From the NCBI GenBank assembly GCA_030612085.1, contig JAUWOM010000021.1, forward strand, positions 1 through 12,428: a stretch of DNA of 12,428 bases, written 5' to 3'. The position numbers and the translations under genes were made by a program. The DNA is from Actinomycetes bacterium (GTDB taxonomy: Bacteria; Actinomycetota; Humimicrobiia; JAHJRV01). Shown piece after piece: positions 7,626-12,428 of the stretch. Every line of letters begins with the position of its first letter. Within the stretch, counting starts at the first letter, position 1. The notes below the pieces were generated by a model. The model had not been told where the DNA came from. It did no database searches and worked only from the letters and a program-made list of their open reading frames with translations.

Positions 7626-7821
7626 TGTCATTGCGAGGAGCATTAGCGACGTGGCAATCTCAAATAAATAACTTGATGAGTTTATACTAAATGAGATTGC
7701 GCAGTTTATCCCGTCACTTCGTTCAAAGGCAGGCTCTGAGTGAGATTGCGGAGTTTATCCTGAGCGAAAGCGAAGGACATCGCTCGCAATGACAAAATAA
7801 TATAAATTTTCAAAGAATAAA
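7626..7821. repeat. Compound palindromic intergenic repeat, copy C
   Basis: The core 7626-7794 opens with TGTCATTGCGAG and closes with CTCGCAATGACA. The left 36 bases (7626-7661) match copy A (1112-1147) at 34 positions. Inside, TGAGATTGCG followed by AGTTTATCC occurs twice (from 7692 and from 7741, period 49), so part of the element has been duplicated in tandem. The right flank, up to TTTTCAAAGAATAAA (7807-7821), matches the right flank of copy A (1299-1313). This implies the repeat, or its usual companion sequence, extends past the AATGACA end. It fills most of the cdd-era gap and is non-coding. Confidence 0.87.
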
Positions 7822-7894
7822 TAAATTAAAATTATTATAAAAATTAAATCATGAGAATTGTTAGAATTCTTATTAGAATAGGATAATTGAATTA

Positions 7895-8791
7895 ATGGAA
7901 AAAAAATTTAAGTCTGGGTTTGTAGGAATTTTGGGAAGAACCAATGTTGGAAAATCAACATTAGTTAATAACTTAGTAAAACAAAAAGTTGCAATAATAT
8001 CTCCAAAACCGCAAACTACACGTAGAAAGATAAGATGTGTTATAAATAGAGAAAATTATCAAATGATATTTGTGGATACCCCTGGAATTCATAAACCTCA
8101 TGACAAACTTGGAGAGAGATTAAATGCTACTGCATTAGGTTTTTTAGAAGAGATGGATGTAATTTTATTTATGATTGAAGCAAGTGGTGTAATTGGAAAA
8201 GGAGATAAGTTTGTTGCTGAAAAACTAAATTCAATTGATAAACCAAAAATTTTGGTATTAAACAAAATAGATTTAATTGATGAAGACGAAATTGGGAAGA
8301 AAATATCTGAAACAGAGAAGTTGGGACAATTTGAAGAGATAATACCAATATCTGCAAAATATAATATAAATTTGGATATCCTGTTAGAATCATTATCTCG
8401 TTTTATCCCATATGGATCTCCCTATTTCCCTGAAGATATGTTCACAGATCAACACCCCAAAATCTGGGTGTCTGAAATAATTAGGGAAAAAGCTTTGGAA
8501 AATTTGAGAGAGGAGGTTCCACACAGTATTGCAGTAGAAGTAGAGAAGATGGAAAAGAGAAAGAATAAAGATATAATTGAAATAGAAGCTACACTTTATG
8601 TTGAGAGGGACTCGCAAAAGGGCATAGTTATTGGCAAAAATGGTAGTATGCTAAAGAAAATTGGTAGCTTAGCCAGGAAAGAAATTGAACTATTTTTATG
8701 TGAAAAAATTTTTATGAGATTATGGGTAAAGGTTAAAAAAGATTGGAGGAAGGATGAATCCTCCATAGACAGATTCGGTTATACTTCTTAA
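7895..8791 (+). CDS. era: GTPase Era
   Basis: Era binds the 3' end of 16S rRNA and acts as a checkpoint in 30S subunit assembly; it is peripheral to the membrane. The protein is 298 residues, the standard length. G1 is GRTNVGKST (residues 14-22, Lys20; most Era proteins have Pro where Thr16 stands), the switch region is TTRRKIR, G3 is DTPGIHKP, G4 NKID and G5 SAK. The C-terminal KH domain shows GIVIGKNGSMLKKIG followed by the conserved RLWVKVKKDWR. ATG at 7895 has AGGAT (7880-7884) ten bases upstream. The gene stands between two repeat elements, so it may have its own transcript, although no clear promoter was identified. The order with ybeY and cdd upstream and recO downstream is conserved in Firmicutes and supports the call. 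Confidence 0.96.
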   Translation: MEKKFKSGFVGILGRTNVGKSTLVNNLVKQKVAIISPKPQTTRRKIRCVINRENYQMIFVDTPGIHKPHDKLGERLNATALGFLEEMDVILFMIEASGVIGKGDKFVAEKLNSIDKPKILVLNKIDLIDEDEIGKKISETEKLGQFEEIIPISAKYNINLDILLESLSRFIPYGSPYFPEDMFTDQHPKIWVSEIIREKALENLREEVPHSIAVEVEKMEKRKNKDIIEIEATLYVERDSQKGIVIGKNGSMLKKIGSLARKEIELFLCEKIFMRLWVKVKKDWRKDESSIDRFGYTS

Positions 8792-8794
8792 ATT

Positions 8795-8873
8795 ATCCTC
8801 CCCCCTTGTGGGAGGGGGAGGAGAACTTCTCTTATGATTCCCCTCCCTTTATGGGAGGGAGTAGGGGGAGGGT
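8795..8873. repeat. C-rich/G-rich double-hairpin element after era
   Basis: This element begins three bases after the era stop and is far more G+C-rich than its surroundings. It has two hairpins: TCCTCCCCC (8796-8804) with GGGGGAGGA (8814-8822), and CCCTCCC (8841-8847) with GGGAGGG (8853-8859), loop TTTAT. The outer ends also pair, ATCCTCCCCC (8795-8804) with GGGGGAGGGT (8864-8873), nine of ten bases, so the whole piece can fold as one cruciform. It is unrelated to the TGTCATTGCGAG family. It might end or stabilise the era transcript, but no T-run follows, so a classical terminator is not supported. Only one copy is visible here. Confidence 0.7.
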
Positions 8874-8969
8874 AAAATGTCTTTAGAAATATACCATAAA
8901 GCTTATGTCAATAATGTCTGGTCCTGAATAAATAAATATAAATATTAATTCTGAATTTATTTTTAAAAA

Positions 8970-9725
8970 ATGCCAACTTATAAAACTAAAGCAATTATAC
9001 TTTCATATATGAAATTTAAAGAAGCGGATAAAATTATAAGGGCTTATTCACCCCATTTCGGAAGAATATCTGCAATAGCTAAAGGTGCAAGGAAAACAAA
9101 AAGTAAATTTGGAGCTCGCTTAGAACCATTTTCATACTGTGAACTTGTTCTATATAAAGGTAGAAATTTAGACATAATTACACAAATTGAGATTTTAGAA
9201 TCATTCTCTGATATTAGAGAGAGTCTAAAAAAACTTGCATATGTATATGTAATTGCTGATCTTATATTAAGAAGTGGAGCAGAATCAGACCCTACAAATA
9301 TCTTTCCATTCTTCTTATTTAGTCTTAGAGAATTGCAAAAAATAGACGATTCTCTCTTAAGACAATGGTTAATAACATTTCAATTAAAATATATCATTTT
9401 ATCGGGATATAAACCTATTTTAGATAAATGCTCCCTGTGTGGTAAAAAAATAGAAAAACTAACAAAAAATGCATTTAGTTTTAAACATGGGGGTTTATTG
9501 TGTAGTGATTGTTCAATTAAAGAGGAAACACCAACTATTTTAGAGAACGAGACAATCGAAATGCTAAGAGATTTATCTGAAAAGGATATTAAAAATTGGA
9601 ATGAAAACACTTACAGTGACTTAGCACAAAAAGAATGTCAAGAAGTTTTGGAAAATTATATTTACTATTATTTAGAGAGCAAGTTAAAAACCATTCAATT
9701 TTTAAGAGAAATAGAGCAAATTTAA
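8970..9725 (+). CDS. recO: DNA repair protein RecO
   Basis: RecO, with RecR, loads RecA onto SSB-coated single-stranded DNA and anneals complementary strands in the RecFOR pathway. The protein is 251 residues, the family's usual length. The N-terminal OB fold (residues ~1-80) begins PTYKTKAIILSYMKFKEAD and includes ISAIAKGARK and LEPFSYCELVLYKG. A helical domain follows, with the zinc site CSLC (C154, C157) and CSDC (C178, C181) intact. ATG at 8970 gives the expected N-terminus, but the bases before it are A/T only and hold no Shine-Dalgarno match, unlike most neighbours. A C-rich/G-rich repeat lies upstream and a palindromic repeat begins six bases after the stop, so recO may be transcribed separately. 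Confidence 0.94.
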   Translation: MPTYKTKAIILSYMKFKEADKIIRAYSPHFGRISAIAKGARKTKSKFGARLEPFSYCELVLYKGRNLDIITQIEILESFSDIRESLKKLAYVYVIADLILRSGAESDPTNIFPFFLFSLRELQKIDDSLLRQWLITFQLKYIILSGYKPILDKCSLCGKKIEKLTKNAFSFKHGGLLCSDCSIKEETPTILENETIEMLRDLSEKDIKNWNENTYSDLAQKECQEVLENYIYYYLESKLKTIQFLREIEQI

Positions 9726-9730
9726 TAATT

Positions 9731-9767
9731 GAGATTGCCACGCCACCTTCGGTGGCTCGCAATGACA
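9731..9767 (-). repeat. Palindromic intergenic repeat, half-unit D1
   Basis: Read on the minus strand this is TGTCATTGCGAG, the hairpin CCACC-GAA-GGTGG, then CGTGGCAATCTC. Bases 9732-9768 are the exact reverse complement of 3218-3254, all 37 bases. It is the simplest complete unit of the family in the window and starts six bases after the recO stop. Confidence 0.85.
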
Positions 9768-9786
9768 AAAATATATTTTAATACTG

Positions 9787-9853
9787 TGTCATTGCGAGGA
9801 ATCCGCATTATGCGGATGACGAAGCAATCTCAGAGCAAAGCGAAGGAATGACA
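9787..9853. repeat. Palindromic intergenic repeat, unit D2
   Basis: It opens with TGTCATTGCGAG and closes with GGAATGACA. The apex is a different hairpin from the other copies, ATCCGCAT-T-ATGCGGAT (9801-9817), followed by GACGAAGCAATCTC. It lies 19 bases from unit D1 in the opposite orientation, so the two could form a larger pair. It shares family ends but not the apex sequence. Confidence 0.83.
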
Positions 9854-9867
9854 AAAAATAGTTTTTC

Positions 9868-9897
9868 TTGTATATTTATTCTCAATTAAATTATAAT
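9868..9897 (+). promoter_or_regulatory. Candidate promoter for glyQS
   Basis: A perfect TATAAT (9892-9897) stands 18 bases after TTGTAT (9868-9873), a weak -35 match. Transcription would start near 9904 and leave a leader of about 35 bases before glyQ. The region lies beyond the repeats and in front of a strong ribosome binding site. AT-rich sequence gives such matches by chance, so this is tentative. The leader is too short for a T-box. Confidence 0.35.
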
Positions 9898-9928
9898 TTT
9901 CTTTATATATTTTAAATAAGTAGTTTTA

Positions 9929-9934
9929 AGGAGG
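9929..9934 (+). promoter_or_regulatory. Ribosome binding site deciding the glyQ start
   Basis: AGGAGG, the strongest Shine-Dalgarno match in the window, ends four bases before TTG at 9939. The nearest in-frame ATG (9954) would be 19 bases away, too far, so the TTG is taken as the start. Confidence 0.8.
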
Positions 9935-9938
9935 TTTT

Positions 9939-10820
9939 TTGAATTTTCAGGACATGATTTTAAGCCTTCAACAATATTGGGCTGATTATGGATGTTTGAT
10001 TTTACAACCACAAGATTTGGAAAAGGGGGCAGGCACCTTCCATTGGGCTTCTTTCTTGAGATGTTTAGGTCCAGAACCCTGGAAAGCTGCTTATATATCT
10101 CCATCCAGAAGACCAACAGATGGGAGATATGCAGAAAATCCTTTTAGAATGCAGTATTTCTATCAATATCAAGTTGTATTAAAGCCTTCTCCACCAGATG
10201 TACAGGATATTTATTTGAAAAGCCTGGAATCATTAGGGATTAATTTAAGGGAACATGACATAAGATTTGTTGAGGATGATTGGGAATCACCCACATTAGG
10301 TGCATCAGGACTGGGATGGGAAGTTTGGATAGATGGAATGGAGATAACCCAATTCACCTATTTTCAACAAATGGGAAGTATTGAACTTTTTCCTATTACT
10401 GCTGAGCTTACTTATGGTTTGGAAAGATTGGCTATGTATATTCAAAGGAAAAACAATGTTTTTGAACTAAAATGGAATGATAAGATTACATATGGAGAGA
10501 TTTATAAAGAAGCAGAGAGTCAATGGTCAATTTATAATTTTGATTTAGCAGATATTAAAATGTTAAAAAAACAGTTTGATATGTGGGAATTAGAATGTAA
10601 AAAAGCCTTGGAGAAAAAGCTAATATTTCCTGCTCATGAATTAGTTTTAAAATGCTCTCATGCTTTCAATATGTTAGATTCAAGAGGAGCAATATCAGTT
10701 ACTGAAAGAACGAATTACATCAAAAGAGTGAGAGACTTAGCAAGGTTAGTTGCAAAAGAATATCTAACTCATAGAGAAGAATTAGGACTTCCTCTTTTAA
10801 AAGGTGAAAATATTGGTTAG
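9939..10820 (+). CDS. glyQ: Glycine--tRNA ligase alpha subunit
   Basis: Catalytic subunit of the bacterial alpha2beta2 glycyl-tRNA synthetase, which charges tRNA-Gly with glycine in the cytoplasm. The protein is 293 residues, as in other bacteria. Clear family blocks are LQQYWADYGCLILQP (residues ~10-24), GAGT (30-33), SRRPTDGRYAENP (56-68), VVLKPSPPDVQ (79-89), HDIRFVEDDWESPTLGASG, GLGWEVWIDGMEITQFTYFQQ, and ELTYGLERLAMYIQ. Together these form the class II active site. TTG at 9939 is chosen on the AGGAGG four bases upstream. The beta-subunit gene overlaps its last 8 bases, so the two subunits are translationally coupled. No T-box is seen in front, although glyQS often carries one in Firmicutes. 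Confidence 0.96.
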   Translation: MNFQDMILSLQQYWADYGCLILQPQDLEKGAGTFHWASFLRCLGPEPWKAAYISPSRRPTDGRYAENPFRMQYFYQYQVVLKPSPPDVQDIYLKSLESLGINLREHDIRFVEDDWESPTLGASGLGWEVWIDGMEITQFTYFQQMGSIELFPITAELTYGLERLAMYIQRKNNVFELKWNDKITYGEIYKEAESQWSIYNFDLADIKMLKKQFDMWELECKKALEKKLIFPAHELVLKCSHAFNMLDSRGAISVTERTNYIKRVRDLARLVAKEYLTHREELGLPLLKGENIG

Positions 10821-12428
10821 AGATTTATTATTAGAAATTGGAACAGAAGAACTACCGTCATCAGCTATTTATTCAGGAATTGAGCAACTTAAAAAAAATG
10901 CTGAAAAAACTTTTAAGAACTACAGAGTGAATTATGAAAAGATAAATAGTTTTGGTTCACCAAGAAGAATTATTCTTTATATAAACAGTGTTGAGGAAAC
11001 TCAATCCCCTCTTGTTACAAAAGTTTTAGGTCCTTTTAAGAAAGATGCATATGACAAAGATGACAAACCAACCAAAGTAGCAATTGGTTTTGCTAAAGCT
11101 ATGGGAGTTGATTTAAACAAATTAGGAGTGGAAAAAGGGAAGAAGGGGGATGTAGTTTTTGCTGAAAAAGTTGAACATGGTAAAGAAACAATAAATATAT
11201 TATCTCAAATATTAAAGGAACTTATTGCTTCATTAGAATTTGAAAAATCTATGTTCTGGGATCATCCTGATTTAAGATTTTCAAGACCAATCAGATGGAC
11301 TCTTTCACTCTTTGGAGATGAATTAGTTGATTTTTCAATTAATGGCATTAAATCTAATAAATTTACATATGGTCATAGATTGTATGGCAAAGAACGCATT
11401 TTAATAAATAATTGTTCAGAATATTTTGCTAAGTTGAAGGAAAAATTAGTAATTGCTGATCAAAATTTAAGAAGAAACATAATACTGAGTGAGATTGAGA
11501 AAATAGAAGATAATAAAGTAGAAGATAAAATTATAGAAAAAATAAAAGATAAGAAGATAAAAGTTAAAATCACTCCAAAAGTGCTTGATGAGGTAGTTAA
11601 CTTAGTTGAATTTCCACAAATAATAATAGGAGACTACCCGGAGAAATTTTTGAAGTTACCAAAAGAGATTTTAGTAATGGCAATGCAATCCCATCAAAGA
11701 TACTTTCCTGTTGAGGACATAGAGGGAAATCTAATTAACCAGTTCATCGTTGTTCATAATGGGCTAAAGGAAAGTGAGGAGTTAATAAAAGAAGGACATC
11801 AAAGAGTTTTGGAAGCAAGATTAGAGGATGCTTCATATTCATTTCATAAAGATATTTCAATTAATTTCAGTGATAGAACAGAGCTTTTGAAAGGTATAGT
11901 TTTTCATGATAAATTAGGCTCTCTATATAACAAAATAAAAAGATTAGAAGAATTAGGGATATATCTTGCTGATATAAACGATATGCAAGATTTAATAGAT
12001 AATTTAAAGCAAACAGTAAAGTTATGTAAAAATGACCTTACGACTAAAATGGTTGGTGAATTTCCAGAACTACAGGGTGTTGTTGGAAAGATTTATACGG
12101 ACTCTTCTTATATAATCACTTTGTATGAATCCTCAAAATTAGGTGGGGAAGAAAAAATTGTATCTGAGGCTATCTATGAACATTACCTTCCAATACAAGC
12201 TGATGGCGATTTACCAAAATCAAAAGTTGGCTCTATTGTTTCAGTTGTAGATAAATTGGATAATATAGTAGGAATGTTATTAATAGGACATATTCCTACT
12301 AGCTCTCAAGATCCACATGTATTAAGAAGGCAAGCTAATGGAATAATATCAATTGTTTTAAATATTTGTCTATCCTTTCCCTTATCAGATATGATAACTA
12401 AAAATTATAAACTTTATAAAGATCAGAT
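10813..12428 (+). CDS. glyS: Glycine--tRNA ligase beta subunit, 3'-truncated by the window edge
   Basis: The beta subunit provides tRNA binding for the alpha2beta2 glycyl-tRNA synthetase. The frame is open from 10813 to the last base, giving 538 complete codons of about 690 in the family; the C-terminal anticodon-binding part lies outside. Recognisable blocks are LLLEIGTEELPSSAI at the N-terminus, then SPRRI, FSRPIRW, MQSHQRYFPVED, RVLEARLEDASYSFHKD, KMVGEFPELQGVVGKIY, AIYEHYLPIQADGDLP, DKLDNIVGM and QDPHVLRRQANGI. Residues ~223-254 form a Lys/Glu/Ile-rich low-complexity stretch. TTG at 10813 is preferred, with AAAAGGTG (10798-10805) seven bases upstream. GTG at 10804 would add three residues but lacks a ribosome binding site. 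The start overlaps the end of glyQ by 8 bases. Confidence 0.95.
   Translation, partial: MVRDLLLEIGTEELPSSAIYSGIEQLKKNAEKTFKNYRVNYEKINSFGSPRRIILYINSVEETQSPLVTKVLGPFKKDAYDKDDKPTKVAIGFAKAMGVDLNKLGVEKGKKGDVVFAEKVEHGKETINILSQILKELIASLEFEKSMFWDHPDLRFSRPIRWTLSLFGDELVDFSINGIKSNKFTYGHRLYGKERILINNCSEYFAKLKEKLVIADQNLRRNIILSEIEKIEDNKVEDKIIEKIKDKKIKVKITPKVLDEVVNLVEFPQIIIGDYPEKFLKLPKEILVMAMQSHQRYFPVEDIEGNLINQFIVVHNGLKESEELIKEGHQRVLEARLEDASYSFHKDISINFSDRTELLKGIVFHDKLGSLYNKIKRLEELGIYLADINDMQDLIDNLKQTVKLCKNDLTTKMVGEFPELQGVVGKIYTDSSYIITLYESSKLGGEEKIVSEAIYEHYLPIQADGDLPKSKVGSIVSVVDKLDNIVGMLLIGHIPTSSQDPHVLRRQANGIISIVLNICLSFPLSDMITKNYKLYKDQ

Noticed and set aside
1112..9853. CRISPR array made of the TGTCATTGCGAG repeats
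   Set aside because: Copies are scattered over 8.7 kb between housekeeping genes, vary in length and orientation, and have no regular spacers or cas genes.
9854..9938. T-box riboswitch in front of glyQS
   Set aside because: Only about 85 bases lie between the repeat and glyQ; no T-box consensus, stem I or terminator/antiterminator pair is visible.
1..12428. A novel multi-gene system (defence, mobile or metabolic cluster)
   Set aside because: Every gene is a known housekeeping family in a known conserved order; nothing in the gaps encodes extra proteins.

Overview
This window comes from a very AT-rich bacterial chromosome, and every recognisable gene lies on the + strand. The gene content is housekeeping: a DnaJ chaperone (its 5' end lies outside the window), MtaB tRNA methylthiotransferase, a YqeY/GatB-like protein, PhoH, a 7TM-HD (PgpH/YqfF-type) phosphodiesterase, YbeY, cytidine deaminase, Era, RecO, and the alpha and beta subunits of glycyl-tRNA synthetase (glyS runs off the right edge). 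The order dnaJ-mtaB-yqeY-phoH-yqfF-ybeY-cdd-era-recO-glyQ-glyS is a thinned version of the cluster known from Bacillus and other Firmicutes. That order, the two-subunit GlyRS and the low G+C point to a Firmicute or a lineage that shares the order, such as Atribacterota. The exact phylum cannot be settled from this window.

Layout: 1-933 dnaJ; 934-1349 a non-coding stretch filled largely by a compound palindromic repeat; 1350-3117 mtaB and yqeY, one base apart; 3118-3380 a possible RNA fold plus a second repeat copy; 3381-4361 phoH; 4468-7612 the 7TM-HD gene, ybeY and cdd, tightly packed; 7613-7894 a third repeat copy; 7895-8791 era; 8795-8873 an unrelated C-rich/G-rich palindromic element; 8970-9725 recO; 9731-9853 a fourth and fifth repeat unit; 9939 to the end glyQ and glyS, overlapping by 8 bases.

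Functionally the genes cover protein folding (DnaJ), tRNA modification and charging (MtaB, GlyQS), 16S rRNA maturation and 30S assembly (YbeY, Era, probably PhoH), c-di-AMP turnover (7TM-HD protein), pyrimidine salvage (Cdd) and recombination repair (RecO).

I see no defence system, phage, CRISPR array, secondary-metabolite cluster or other novel multi-gene system. The points most worth a second look are the family of TGTCATTGCGAG...GCAATCTC palindromic repeats occupying most of the larger gaps (including a 37-base identical pair in opposite orientation), a YbeY whose third zinc-ligand histidine is replaced by aspartate, and the use of TTG as start codon by six of the ten genes whose start is visible.
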